This document shows positions 9,901 to 18,839 of a stretch of 46,723 bases of DNA, in pieces. Positions within the stretch are counted from its first letter, which is position 1. Every line of letters starts with the position of its first letter. The stretch is from Acetobacterium woodii (lineage in GTDB: Bacteria; Bacillota; Clostridia; Eubacteriales; Eubacteriaceae), in NCBI GenBank assembly GCA_016213825.1, contig JACQZP010000014.1, positions 1 through 46,723 of the forward strand, given 5' to 3'. The notes under the pieces were generated by a model that was not told the DNA's origin, did no database searches, and saw nothing but the letters and a program-made list of their open reading frames with translations. Position numbers and translations under genes: made by a program.

Positions 9901-10627
9901 GCTCTGTTTCAATGATTTTTTTTAGGGATACTCCCCAAACCGATGCCTCCAGACTTTTTGCATCACAGTCAAAGAGCGCTAAGGCATTTTCACACCAGTC
10001 GGTGGGATTTGGCTGGGTAGCAATAAAACGGTACAGGGTTTCCACCGTATCTTTTAAGGCTTGATCATTTTTATTACCGCTGTATTTTTCAATCAAATCC
10101 AGAAAATCAATATTTTGTTCTGGACTCTTTTTATCCAGATTTTCTCTATCTATGTTCTCTCTATCCAGATTTACATTGGCAATGGCCTGCTGATATTCAT
10201 CTTCGAAGACTTCTTCCAGAGTTTCCTTGAGCATCAGGGCGATTTCGGTATCATTGCCGATGGCAAAACCCGGATCCATATCGCCTTTGTGGAAATACTG
10301 CCGCAACACGCTGAGACAAAAAGAGTGGAGGGTTGAGATTGACGCGCCACCTAAGATATTCATTTGCTTCATTAAAAAGCTGCGGTCATTTTCCGGGTTT
10401 TCCAGTTCTCGGGCCAAAGCTTGACTGAGCCGATTTTTCATTTCGCCGGCAGCGCCCCGGGTAAAGGTCAGAATCAGCAGTTCATCGACACCCACCTTTT
10501 CTTCCAGCACAATCCGGATAATCCGCTGGATCAGCAGGGCGGTCTTGCCAGATCCGGCCGCCGCTGAAACCAGCATATTGGTGTCACGATTTTCAATGGC
10601 TTTGAGCTGATCACTGGTCCACTTCAT
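6902..10627 (-). CDS. addA: ATP-dependent helicase/nuclease subunit A (AddA)
   Basis: The protein of 1241 residues is the usual AddA length. It starts with a UvrD-type SF1 helicase core: Q motif (WTSDQLKAIE), Walker A (SAAAGSGKTAL, residues 21-31), Walker B with DEYQDT, QNFRS, and the late helicase motifs VRLMTIHKSKGLEFP and LLYVGMTRAEEKL. The C-terminus has the RecB-type nuclease motif VDYKTD. AddAB unwinds and resects double-strand breaks in a Chi-regulated way, loading RecA for repair and degrading foreign DNA. The ATG at 10627 follows GGGAGGGG and overlaps the end of addB by 17 bp, so the subunits are translationally coupled. Confidence 0.96.
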   Translation of the reverse strand: MKWTSDQLKAIENRDTNMLVSAAAGSGKTALLIQRIIRIVLEEKVGVDELLILTFTRGAAGEMKNRLSQALARELENPENDRSFLMKQMNILGGASISTLHSFCLSVLRQYFHKGDMDPGFAIGNDTEIALMLKETLEEVFEDEYQQAIANVNLDRENIDRENLDKKSPEQNIDFLDLIEKYSGNKNDQALKDTVETLYRFIATQPNPTDWCENALALFDCDAKSLEASVWGVSLKKIIETELQGAMDSADKARTASDATGFEKTFEQMDHEVELLKAVESRIKEDLVSGLNALKALEYERFKGTPKQDKELNETIKKYRDEAKSSMTKLQKRFAINMDEMVTELNALKKPMSDLVSLTQRFWTAFQQKKSAKNLLDYNDLEQLTLRILMDQEVADEVRAKYRYIFLDEYQDTNEMQETILQRIVRDNNYFMVGDVKQSIYRFRLADPTIFIGKYESFGQDDNQDNSLVTLNQNFRSAQGVINGVNAVFSKIMTPGLGEINYDEQAMLNKGLPHEGPYEKTEIHVIETKPQSSDTANYLEFDEDQEDQSAVEIEARFVANQIQALVGTRFFDTRHNQERAITYGDFGVLMRSVAGRGDVYLKVFSEMGIPTYFDGGTNYYESLEITMILNLLNLMDNQHQDLPLLSIMTSPIGNFTTTECTRLRIKHPQGFFYQAVTAYCQEESDELADKLGHFYEKLNTWRDQSKLMPVEDFLWKIYLESGYYAFVGALPGGEQRQCNLRILLKRAGDYKKSTLKGLYQFIRFVENMKKHKQDISPPAMVSNHEAVVRLMTIHKSKGLEFPIVFLAGTGKGFNKRSNNSQILFHKDLGICPDYVDLGKRYKHNSLAKEVCKAQSNMEMLSEEMRLLYVGMTRAEEKLIIVGTVKNLEKAQQKWDDEPDEYHLLNAASLLDWVMMGILDGTGQTGADLDLVDFRISYHHSDSGLLKNTDKNIAAESPENLEDLQAFVHQKEFANVNQEMQQNPENKILISPEVREAIYNRLDYRYPAKVDDVLPSKMSVTEIKNYRKAQLHEKGLDRNIPQRLEGPKFLEQKQTDFSATQRGSALHLLMEVVDLKPIQAALVKTGAKDLPRFLESYLADQINHLIQQEFLPEALAKTIRLDTLIGFYTSPLGIRLLSAAQIRREIPFNYAYEPAKVRDEWAEIEQKIIVQGIIDCAFMEDDQWVIVDYKTDHYQDINQRDKIVDGYKIQINLYAEALNELTGIPVKEKIIGLISMKENISV

Positions 10628-13600
10628 TGGTTTCCCCTCCCTGAATTAATTTGAAAAACTGTTCCTTTTTCATGGCCGACTTTAACACTTCATAGCCGCC
10701 TTTGATAATATCATCGTCAAATTGGCAGATGCCCTTGTATTCACAAAACTGACAGGCGTATGAAGTTCCTTTTTTATATGGGCGCACTTTAATGTCACCT
10801 TCATAGATCTTTTTAATCTGGCGCACCACGGTTTTTCGCACATAGGCAATGATGTCGCCAAATTCTGCCTCGCTCAGCTTGAATTCCGATCGATAAACCG
10901 GTAGAAACTCAGAGGTTTTAGCGTCGCTGTTGTGATCCATTGCGGCGATCACCTCGGTGTCATCCAATAGCAGACCGTTGAGTTTAAAACTCTTGTTGAT
11001 GGCTGTCTCAACCTGTTCGCCAAAATCCAAGCGGGGGATCGGGTCATCCACATAAAAATAGAAGGTTCCCCCCGGAAGTAGCTCTTCAGCATCGATGACG
11101 GTCATGGCACCATCCAGATAAACCAGCAATTGCAGGGACAGGCCATAATAAATATCATCGTAGCCCAGCTTTTTGGTTCCGGTTTTATAGTCAATAATCT
11201 TGATCCAGGTATCGCCATCCTTTTCATACAGATCCAGCCGATCGATTTTTCCATAAATCTTGACCTCGCCCAACTTCTCGTCGGGCAGACTGATTTCCTG
11301 TTCAAAGCTGAATTCGGTGGCCTTGGGTTCAAAATCTCCAGCACAGAGTTGCTGGACTAAGATATCAATGGACTTTTTGCCCACCCGCTCCAGTTTTTTG
11401 CCCAGATACTGGTTTTGACCGGTACTGTTAAAGACATTGGTTTTGATCTGGGGCAGACATTTTGCCATCACCGCTTCCATCATCTGATCACGATCACTTT
11501 TTGGCAGGGTTCGTAAATTAAGGTTTTCATCCTGGACTTTTCGGAAAAATCCGTCGATCAGCTCATGCAGTAAAATCCCGATTTCCGGCGCCTGAATGTT
11601 ATAGATCGGTCGCCCTTCGGGCTTTAATCCATATTTGACATAGTGGGAAAAAGGACATTGTCGGTGGCTTTCCAAACGGGTAATGCTGGTTCGCAGATTT
11701 TTTCCATAAAGCGTTGCTGCTTCTGATGAGGTCATTTCCTGGGATACCCCTCTATAATCTAAGGCATCTTCCAGATTTTTATAGATCTCTTGATAAGCTG
11801 GATTTGTTTGATACCAATCGGCTGCCGCATCCCAGAGGGCATCCTCTTCAAGCTGGCTCTGTTTGTCCATCCCCGCTTTTTTATTTCGCAAATGGCTGAT
11901 CAGATGCTCCAGGGTTCCTTCCGGAGTACTGAGGGCATTCCAAAACGCGTCAACGCCATCATTCAAGGTTGAAATGATTTTAATTTTAGGAAAGATACCG
12001 ATTAATTGGCTGAGCAGAATGCTCGGTTGCTGGCTGTTTCCTTCCATGTCAGCTAAGGGCCAATACAGAGCTAATCGCGATTTTGGTTTGGTTAACAGAT
12101 CATAAACCAGAAAGCGCTCCTGATCCATCTGAAAACTGCGATTATTTTGAAGCTTTATCTGGTGAGTTCCCAAAATTTGCCGCTCCAGATCTGAAAAGAG
12201 ATTGGGCTCCGTACCGGTGCCGGGAATCTTACCTTCATTTAAACCAAAAACAATCAAAGCCTCAAAGGCACTGCTACGGCTTCGCCGTAAATCGGTGATG
12301 CTGACATAATCCCGATACGGTGGAATGATCCCCAGCCGATAGCCCTGAAACCCGCTTTTTAAAATCCGTAAGAATTCTTCCGGTTTCACCGTATCATCGC
12401 CCATGGTTTCGACAATTTGGTCAAAAACTTCCATCAGAATGTTCCAGATCTGGTGATAGATTTCCATAGCTTCAAAATTGCCCGCTGCTGAAAGCTGTTC
12501 TACCAGAGCGTCAATTTTTTCCGGCGTTTTAATAGCGATCAAAAATTTATACAGGGCTTTGGTATACTCCTGACAGGTTTGGCTGACTTTCATGGTTTCT
12601 TTTAAAGCCGACAGGGGCTCAATCAGTTGGTTTCGTAGCTGGTTTAAACTTTCTAAATCCAGCGCTTCGTTCTGACTGATTTTAGTAAATTCATGCTCCC
12701 ACTGTTTCCCCCGAATTCCAAACTCCAGGGCATAATTTTCCAGATCTTCACTTTCGCTCAGGGTGATGGGCGAAAAACCGGTTTTCACAAAACCAAAAAC
12801 ATCATCAAAGCGATAATTGTTCTGAATCGACTCTAATGCAGAGACTACAGCTTCCACCAGATGGTTATCCCCGATGGCTCGGAGATCATCCATAAAGTAG
12901 GGAATTTTGTACTGAGTGAAGATCCGTTTGATGATACTGCCATATTCTTCCAAATCGCCAGCCAGTACCACGATATCCCGAAAGGCAAGCCCGTCTTCGC
13001 GAATCAGTTCAAGAATCTTCCGGGCTCCCATTTCCACCTCTTCCCAGGTGTTTTGACACTGGGTTAAACTGATTTGGTGGACTTCCTCACCATATTCCAT
13101 TTTAGGATAGGCAAAGAGATTTGATTCTAAATGCTGCAGCTCAGGACTTTTTTTAGCTTTATGCAACACCGGTTCCAGCTTGAATGAAACGCTTGCTCTG
13201 GCACCAATTTCCTTGATGGCCTTCATGGTATTATCGGTTAGTTGAAATACTTCCTGATCCCGAGCCGCCGGCTCCGGATCTAAGGGCAAAGCAATATGGA
13301 TTTCCTTTGCCGTTTCCACCAGATTTGCAATCATGCGGTAGTCCTGAGCCGAGAAATTCTGAAAACCATCCAGCCAGATTTCAGTCTGTTTGAGAAACTC
13401 CGCTGTTGGAATCTTGTCACAGACAAAATTACGAAAGTCTTCCTCATCTTTGCGGTCATTTCCCAGTAATTCCTGAAAATGAGCATATATTTTGATAACA
13501 TCATCCATTTTCTGCGGCATGATCCCCTGAGTCAGAGTCTTCCGAGTTTCTGCCAAATTTTCCGGGGTAATCTCATTTTGTTTTAATTCACTGATCAGAT

Positions 13601-13967
13601 CTGAAATACTCTGGAGGAATCCAAGCTTTTTAACACTGGATCGGTAGATGGTCAATTGTTCTTGAATATCTCCCAGCGTTTTTTGCAGCAGCATGTTCTT
13701 CCCATGGGTATCCATATAAGTCTTAGTCAGCCCACCGGTTTCCTGCAAGACCCGGTTTCCCAACCGTTTAGGGCTCAACACTTCCACATTTAACAAACCA
13801 GCGAGATGATTAGCTTTGATTAAAGCTTCTTCTGCACCCAGAGTAAACTGTTCTGGAACCATTAAAATCAGTTTTTCTTTTCCTGCTACCAGCGCTTCAC
13901 CAATTTGTCGGTAAACCGTTTCACTCAAAACCGGTGACTGCCGCCCAATTATCATTGTAATTCCCAT
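10611..13967 (-). CDS. addB: ATP-dependent helicase/nuclease subunit B (AddB)
   Basis: The 1118-residue protein begins MGITMIIGRQSPVLSE, and matches AddB in length and order. It has a degenerate N-terminal helicase-like ATPase (GRQSPVLSETVY in place of a classic P-loop) and the C-terminal nuclease motif IIDYKTG. The iron-sulfur staple cysteines are visible as RQCPFSHYVKYGL in the middle and a final C..CEYKGIC. The start at 13967 is preferred to an upstream frame extension because AAAGGAAG lies five bases upstream of it. It is the first gene of an addB-addA operon. A GATAAT-like -10 lies just downstream of the trpS terminator. Confidence 0.95.
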   Translation of the reverse strand: MGITMIIGRQSPVLSETVYRQIGEALVAGKEKLILMVPEQFTLGAEEALIKANHLAGLLNVEVLSPKRLGNRVLQETGGLTKTYMDTHGKNMLLQKTLGDIQEQLTIYRSSVKKLGFLQSISDLISELKQNEITPENLAETRKTLTQGIMPQKMDDVIKIYAHFQELLGNDRKDEEDFRNFVCDKIPTAEFLKQTEIWLDGFQNFSAQDYRMIANLVETAKEIHIALPLDPEPAARDQEVFQLTDNTMKAIKEIGARASVSFKLEPVLHKAKKSPELQHLESNLFAYPKMEYGEEVHQISLTQCQNTWEEVEMGARKILELIREDGLAFRDIVVLAGDLEEYGSIIKRIFTQYKIPYFMDDLRAIGDNHLVEAVVSALESIQNNYRFDDVFGFVKTGFSPITLSESEDLENYALEFGIRGKQWEHEFTKISQNEALDLESLNQLRNQLIEPLSALKETMKVSQTCQEYTKALYKFLIAIKTPEKIDALVEQLSAAGNFEAMEIYHQIWNILMEVFDQIVETMGDDTVKPEEFLRILKSGFQGYRLGIIPPYRDYVSITDLRRSRSSAFEALIVFGLNEGKIPGTGTEPNLFSDLERQILGTHQIKLQNNRSFQMDQERFLVYDLLTKPKSRLALYWPLADMEGNSQQPSILLSQLIGIFPKIKIISTLNDGVDAFWNALSTPEGTLEHLISHLRNKKAGMDKQSQLEEDALWDAAADWYQTNPAYQEIYKNLEDALDYRGVSQEMTSSEAATLYGKNLRTSITRLESHRQCPFSHYVKYGLKPEGRPIYNIQAPEIGILLHELIDGFFRKVQDENLNLRTLPKSDRDQMMEAVMAKCLPQIKTNVFNSTGQNQYLGKKLERVGKKSIDILVQQLCAGDFEPKATEFSFEQEISLPDEKLGEVKIYGKIDRLDLYEKDGDTWIKIIDYKTGTKKLGYDDIYYGLSLQLLVYLDGAMTVIDAEELLPGGTFYFYVDDPIPRLDFGEQVETAINKSFKLNGLLLDDTEVIAAMDHNSDAKTSEFLPVYRSEFKLSEAEFGDIIAYVRKTVVRQIKKIYEGDIKVRPYKKGTSYACQFCEYKGICQFDDDIIKGGYEVLKSAMKKEQFFKLIQGGETNEVDQ

Positions 13968-14014
13968 GACTGCTTCCTTTCTTATTGTTCCAACCACTAA
14001 TTATCCGCTATTTT

Positions 14015-14046
14015 AAAAAATCACCATCTTTTATTAAAGATGGTGA
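14015..14046 (-). terminator. intrinsic terminator of the xpt-murI-trpS operon
   Basis: On the minus strand an 11-bp stem TCACCATCTTT/AAAGATGGTGA is followed by TTTTTT (14015-14020). It lies about 70 bp after the trpS stop and just before the addB leader. Confidence 0.88.
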
Positions 14047-14116
14047 TAATTACTGTAGTAAAAAGATAGAGTAGTACCGACAATTGTTACATCATGTTGT
14101 TTGCATCAAACTATTG

Positions 14117-15127
14117 TTATACGGTCACAAAGCCGACTTTTTTTCGTACTTTTGACAGGGTTCTCCAGGCGATCTGGGATGCCTTTTCCGCATGAGTATG
14201 CATGATCTGTTCCAGATAGGCTTTTTCGTTCAACAAGCGATGATATTCATTCTGGACTGGCAGCATGGTATCCGCGACGGCTTCGCCAACTGCCTGTTTG
14301 AAATCACCATAGCCTTTCCCTTCAAATTCCTGAGTAATCTCGTCCAGGCTTTTTCCGGTAGCGCAGGAATAGATTTCCATTAAATTAGAAACCCCCGGTT
14401 TTTCGTCCCGATTATGATGAACTGCCATATCCGAGTCGGTGACAGCACGTTTAAATTTCTTAACAATGGTTTTGGAATCATCCAACAGCGAGATAAAGGC
14501 ATTGGCATTTTCATCGGATTTTGACATTTTTCGGTTGGGTTCCTGAAGACTCATGATCCGAGCTCCCGATTCTCCAAAATACGCTTCTGGCACCTTAAAC
14601 ACATCACCGAATTGTTGATTAAAGCGAATGGCAATATCTCTTGCCAGTTCGACATGCTGCCGTTGGTCATTTCCCACTGGCACTAAATCGGTTTGATATA
14701 AAAGAATATCAGCCGCCATTAACACCGGATAGTCAAAGAGCCCAACGCGGATATTTTCGCCCTGTTTTTGAGATTTATCTTTAAACTGGGTCATACGGCT
14801 GAGTTCCCCCATATAGGTTGAACAGTTAAGAATCCAGGCCAGTTCCGAATGCTCCGGCACCATTGACTGAACATAAAGAATTGACTTGTTCGGATCAATC
14901 CCCAGCGCTAAAAGCAGCGCAATGGATTCATAGGTCCGTCGCCGCAAATCAGCCGGGTTCTGCGGCATGGTAATGGCATGTAGATCAACCACGCAAAAAA
15001 GGCTGCGATAGTCCTCCTGAAGATGAACCCAGTTTTTCATGGCTCCAAAATAATTTCCGATGGTAAAGGTACCGGATGGCTGAATTCCGCTATATACTAT
15101 TTTTTTTTCGGGTGTTTCTGTTGTCAT
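14117..15127 (-). CDS. trpS: tryptophanyl-tRNA synthetase
   Basis: The 336-residue class Ic synthetase charges tRNA-Trp with tryptophan. The HIGH-equivalent motif is GTFTIGNYFGAM near residue 18 and the KMSKS motif is in PNRKMSKSDENA. Other family blocks include DLHAITMPQNP and PVGNDQRQHVELARDIA. The ATG follows GGAGTAAAAT. It is third in the xpt-murI-trpS operon, 16 bp after murI. No T-box leader is present in front of it, which is unusual compared with many Firmicute trpS genes but fits its internal operon position. Confidence 0.96.
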   Translation of the reverse strand: MTTETPEKKIVYSGIQPSGTFTIGNYFGAMKNWVHLQEDYRSLFCVVDLHAITMPQNPADLRRRTYESIALLLALGIDPNKSILYVQSMVPEHSELAWILNCSTYMGELSRMTQFKDKSQKQGENIRVGLFDYPVLMAADILLYQTDLVPVGNDQRQHVELARDIAIRFNQQFGDVFKVPEAYFGESGARIMSLQEPNRKMSKSDENANAFISLLDDSKTIVKKFKRAVTDSDMAVHHNRDEKPGVSNLMEIYSCATGKSLDEITQEFEGKGYGDFKQAVGEAVADTMLPVQNEYHRLLNEKAYLEQIMHTHAEKASQIAWRTLSKVRKKVGFVTV

Positions 15128-15143
15128 ATTTTACTCCTTATTC

Positions 15144-15956
15144 TTACGATAATCTTAGTTCCGTCATTTCAAGCGAATCACAATTGAGTTCCAACTCCCT
15201 AACCATCCGCTCAAAAATATCATAGTCGGCAGTCATCAGAATATGTGTCGTCCCTGCCGGTTCCTGCGTGTTGAAAAAATCAAACTCCGTGCAATACTTG
15301 TTCAGTTGATTAACCAGTCCATTCGCCGGATTAATCAATTCTAATTCTGGATACATTTGACGGATGGTTACCGATACAATTGGAAAATGAGTACAACCAA
15401 GCAAGAGTTCCTCAATGACGATTCCTTTTTTAATTCCTTTTAAAAGAATCGGTTCAACGGCTTCCTCGATATTGTGTTTTAAGATCTTTAAATCGCTCTG
15501 ACCATCATTAATCACCTTTGCCAGGGTGTGGGTTCCCTGGGCAATATACTCAACATCTTTTGTCCATAGTTCCAGTTCTTTTTCATAGCCCCGGTTTTTC
15601 ACCGTTGCCGTGGTCGCGATCAGTCCAACCAGACCCCGATCTCGCCAGTTCAGAGTTTCCTGTACGCCGGCTTCAATCACACTGAATAATGGAACTTGTG
15701 CGGTCAGTTCGACAATCAGAGAGGATAGGGTATTACAGGCTAACACAATCGCCTTGACACCCCTGCTTTCCAAATCGCTGATGATTGTATTGGCCAGCAT
15801 GATCAGTTCATCATTTTCCCGCTCACCGTAGGGCATCCGCATTGAATCACCAAAATAGAGGTAATTTTCATTGGGCAGTCGGTCTTGTAGTGCTTTCAGT
15901 ACTGTAAAACCACCGATACCCGAATCAATGACCCCAATGGGCCCATTATTGTCCAT
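15144..15956 (-). CDS. murI: glutamate racemase
   Basis: The 270-residue enzyme makes D-glutamate for peptidoglycan. The two catalytic cysteines are in VLACNTLSS and LLGCTHFP, and the N-terminus has the substrate-binding IGVIDSGIGGFTV motif. The start at 15956 (MDNNGPIGV) is chosen over a 17-residue longer frame because the longer one runs into the xpt coding region, and an AGAAGTAAG ribosome site lies just upstream of 15956. It sits 4 bp after xpt. Confidence 0.95.
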   Translation of the reverse strand: MDNNGPIGVIDSGIGGFTVLKALQDRLPNENYLYFGDSMRMPYGERENDELIMLANTIISDLESRGVKAIVLACNTLSSLIVELTAQVPLFSVIEAGVQETLNWRDRGLVGLIATTATVKNRGYEKELELWTKDVEYIAQGTHTLAKVINDGQSDLKILKHNIEEAVEPILLKGIKKGIVIEELLLGCTHFPIVSVTIRQMYPELELINPANGLVNQLNKYCTEFDFFNTQEPAGTTHILMTADYDIFERMVRELELNCDSLEMTELRLS

Positions 15957-15960
15957 ATTC

Positions 15961-16554
15961 TTACTTCTTTCCAGATTGATCACGAAATACGATTCCTTTT
16001 TCCACACTCATGTCATCAATAATTGCTAATGACTCCAGAGCGATTCCCTGCTGACGAATTAATGCCCCGCCATCCTGAAATCCTTTTTCGATGGCAATGC
16101 CTACACCAACCAAGGTGGCACCCGCCTGGTTAATCAAATCAATTAACGCTTCGACAGCCTTTCCATTGGCCAGAAAATCGTCGATAATTAAAATACGATC
16201 CGAAGGGTTTAAATATTTTTTTGAAACCATAATTTTATAGGCTTGCTGTTTGGTATAGGAATAAACATCACTGGAATAAATTTCCTCGTCTAAATTTAAT
16301 GATACGTATTTTTTTCCAAAAACCACCGGACAATAGTCAAAATATCTGGATGTACTGGTTGCAATAGCAATTCCCGATGTCTCAATCGTCAGTATTTTAT
16401 TGACTCCCTCTCCGGCAAAGCGTTTGGCAAAAGCCTTTCCCATTTCTTCAAATAATTCCACATCTAACTGATGATTTAAAAAAGAATCCACCTTCAGGAT
16501 TCCCTGGCCTTTGACACGACCCTCTTGTCTAATCTTTTGTTCTAATAATTCCAT
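15961..16554 (-). CDS. xpt: xanthine phosphoribosyltransferase
   Basis: The 197-residue protein is full length for Xpt, which salvages xanthine to XMP with PRPP. The PRPP-binding loop ILIIDDFLANGKA is clear, and the N-terminus (MELLEQKIRQEGRV) is typical. It is first in an operon with murI and trpS. The short leader of about 20 nt leaves no room for the purine riboswitch that controls xpt in Bacillus, so regulation must differ here. Confidence 0.95.
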   Translation of the reverse strand: MELLEQKIRQEGRVKGQGILKVDSFLNHQLDVELFEEMGKAFAKRFAGEGVNKILTIETSGIAIATSTSRYFDYCPVVFGKKYVSLNLDEEIYSSDVYSYTKQQAYKIMVSKKYLNPSDRILIIDDFLANGKAVEALIDLINQAGATLVGVGIAIEKGFQDGGALIRQQGIALESLAIIDDMSVEKGIVFRDQSGKK

Positions 16555-16583
16555 TGGTAGCTCCTTCGTATCCTAATCGAACT

Positions 16584-16613
16584 ATTATAACATACTCTTC
16601 GGTTTTTAATCAA
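16584..16613 (-). promoter_or_regulatory. promoter of the xpt-murI-trpS operon
   Basis: On the minus strand TTGATT (16608-16613) and TATAAT (16584-16589) are spaced by 18 bp, with an extended TGTTATAAT. The -35 overlaps the T tract of the preceding terminator. The ribosome site AAGGAG follows. Confidence 0.7.
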
Positions 16614-16639
16614 AAAAAAGCGGAAATTTCTTCCCGCTT
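16612..16639 (-). terminator. intrinsic terminator of the EF-G-like gene
   Basis: Stem AAGCGG/CCGCTT (16618-16623 with 16634-16639) followed on the minus strand by eight T (16612-16619), about 20 bp after the stop codon. Confidence 0.8.
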
Positions 16640-16659
16640 GAAATTCAAGTTTTGTTTAT

Positions 16660-18738
16660 TTATTCTTTTTCTTTTTGGGCAGCGGCAATTACTTTTTCTG
16701 CAATTATCATTGGCGCTTCTTCATATCGGACAAATTCCATTGAGAATTCACCTCGAGCCTGAGTCATTGAGCGCAACTCAGTGGCATATTTAAACATCTC
16801 TGCCAGCGGTGCTTCAGCCAATATTCGCTGTTTTCCACCTGATGCTGAGTCCATTCCCATGATCCGGCCACGTTTTTTATTTAAATCACCCATGATATCA
16901 CCCATGTACTCTTCTGGCACGGTGATATCAATGTGATAAATGGGCTCGAGGATAACTGGGCCAGCTTCCTTCATTCCCTTCCGATAGGCTGCAGTAGCGG
17001 CCATCTTAAAGGACATTTCATCGGAATCCACCGCATGGTAGGAACCATCATAAAGTGTTGCCTTAACGCCGGTTACCGGAAATCCGGCCAGAACGCCTTC
17101 TAGCATACATAATTCAAGACCCTTTTCAACGGCCGGGATAAAGTTTCGAGGTACTGCCCCACCAACAACCTTGTCCACAAACTGGAAAGGCGCATTCTGA
17201 TCAACTCCCGGTTCGAAATCAATCCAAACATGACCAAATTGGCCGCTCCCACCGGATTGCTTTTTATGTTTTCCTTCGGCAGTGGCTTTTTTCTTAATCG
17301 TTTCCCGATATGGAACCTTCATGTCAACGAGATTAACATCAACACCAAATTTCTGTTTCAGTTTTTGGGAAATTATTTCCAGATGCATTTCTCCCAAACC
17401 GGATACCAATGTTTGCTTGGTTTCCTTATTACGACTGACTGTCATGGTTGGATCTTCTTCCACCAAGCGATGCAGTCCAGTGGCCAGTTTGTCAATATCA
17501 GCTTTGGTTTTCGGCTCAATGGCCATGGATATAATTGGTTTTGGCAATTCAATTTTATCATAAACGATCGGTGATTTGATGCTGGTTAAGGTATCCCCGG
17601 TGACGGTGTCGTTTAACTTGGAAAACGCTCCGATATCACCAGCTTCAAGTTTTTCAACCTCAATCTGTTTATTTCCTCTTAAAACATAAATATGATTCGC
17701 TTTTTCTTTTACTTCTTGAGTCGCATTATACACTTCTACCGAATGATCCAATATCCCTGACATAACTTTAAAAATTGAAAGTTTACCAACATATGGGTCG
17801 GCAATGGTTTTAAATACCAGTGCAGAGAAAGGTTCTTTATTGCTGCATTTACGTTCGATTTCTTTTTTATCCCGGGGATCTTTTCCAACTTCAAATTTTC
17901 CCCTGCCAGGTGATGGCAAATATTCAATAATCATATTTTCAAGGGTTTCTACCCCAATGTTTAATATTGCTGAAGTGCATAATACCGGAATTAATTCACC
18001 ATTATCAATCCCCTGGCGAATGCCGGTATGAATTTCATTCTGGGTCAGTTCTTCACCTTCAAAATACTTTTCCATCAGGCTTTCGCTGGTTTGAGCCACC
18101 GACTCCATAATCATATCCCGATAGGGTTCCAGTTCTGCTTTCATTTCATCGGTGATGGGCACATCAAAACAACGGTTATCTTTTCGTTGGCTACCAGTCA
18201 TATCAACGATGTTAACAACACCATTCATTGCTTCGCCTTCACCCATTGGTAATTCAAAAGGCACCACCTTATTTCCAAATGTTTCTTTTAACTCGTCCAT
18301 TACCTTTGCAAAGGTGGCATTCTCTCGGTCCATTTTATTAACAACAATGATTGCTGGAATGTTTGCCTTTTCCAAAAGCTCAATGGCTTTTTCTGTTCCA
18401 ACCTGAACTCCAGCCAATGCATCAAGAACGATAACAACTGCGTCTGCCACGCGAAGCGCCGCATAGGCGTCACCAATAAAATCAAAATAACCTGGCACAT
18501 CAATAAGATTGATCTTATGTCCACCAAATTCTAAAGGAATAATAGATGAAGAAATTGAAAACTTTCGTCTTTTTTCTTCTGGATCAAAGTCCGATAGGGT
18601 ATTTCCCTCGTCAATTCTTCCCATACGATCAACGGCACCTGCATTAAATGCCAATGCTTCAGTCAAGGTTGTTTTCCCGCTTCCTCCGTGACCTAGTATA
18701 AGAATGTTACGGATGTTTTTAGTTGGATACGTTTTCAT
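16660..18738 (-). CDS. elongation factor G-like GTPase (EF-G paralogue)
   Basis: The 692-residue protein has the five-domain EF-G layout: GTPase domain with G1 LGHGGSGKTTLTE, G3 DVPGYFDFIG and G4 NKMD, then domain II, a domain III (GLGEMHLEIISQKLK), domain IV (GGSGQFGHVW near residue 485) and domain V. In canonical EF-G the G1 is AHIDAGKTT and G3 is DTPGH, so this is the divergent EF-G-like subfamily, not the housekeeping fusA found in the str operon. Its role is uncertain: paralogues of this kind have been linked to specialised translocation, recycling or stress. It follows the sigB-type gene by about 100 bp and has its own promoter and terminator. Confidence 0.88.
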   Translation of the reverse strand: MKTYPTKNIRNILILGHGGSGKTTLTEALAFNAGAVDRMGRIDEGNTLSDFDPEEKRRKFSISSSIIPLEFGGHKINLIDVPGYFDFIGDAYAALRVADAVVIVLDALAGVQVGTEKAIELLEKANIPAIIVVNKMDRENATFAKVMDELKETFGNKVVPFELPMGEGEAMNGVVNIVDMTGSQRKDNRCFDVPITDEMKAELEPYRDMIMESVAQTSESLMEKYFEGEELTQNEIHTGIRQGIDNGELIPVLCTSAILNIGVETLENMIIEYLPSPGRGKFEVGKDPRDKKEIERKCSNKEPFSALVFKTIADPYVGKLSIFKVMSGILDHSVEVYNATQEVKEKANHIYVLRGNKQIEVEKLEAGDIGAFSKLNDTVTGDTLTSIKSPIVYDKIELPKPIISMAIEPKTKADIDKLATGLHRLVEEDPTMTVSRNKETKQTLVSGLGEMHLEIISQKLKQKFGVDVNLVDMKVPYRETIKKKATAEGKHKKQSGGSGQFGHVWIDFEPGVDQNAPFQFVDKVVGGAVPRNFIPAVEKGLELCMLEGVLAGFPVTGVKATLYDGSYHAVDSDEMSFKMAATAAYRKGMKEAGPVILEPIYHIDITVPEEYMGDIMGDLNKKRGRIMGMDSASGGKQRILAEAPLAEMFKYATELRSMTQARGEFSMEFVRYEEAPMIIAEKVIAAAQKEKE

Positions 18739-18799
18739 GCTGTTTCCCCCTCGCTTATTTTTGCCAATGATTTAGTTTGTTTTTTTGGTATAACGCTAT

Positions 18800-18829
18800 T
18801 TTATAATATTTCTAAAAAATAATCCACAA
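18800..18829 (-). promoter_or_regulatory. promoter of the EF-G-like gene
   Basis: On the minus strand TTGTGG (18824-18829) and TATAAA (18800-18805) are 18 bp apart, followed by a leader of about 55 nt with GAGGGGG before the ATG. Confidence 0.5.
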
Positions 18830-18839
18830 AAAGATTCAT

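Noticed and set aside
15100-15160. T-box leader before trpS
   Set aside because: Only 16 bp separate murI and trpS, with no specifier stem or T-box sequence.
16555-16610. Purine riboswitch before xpt
   Set aside because: The leader is only about 20 nt and lacks the three-way-junction core.
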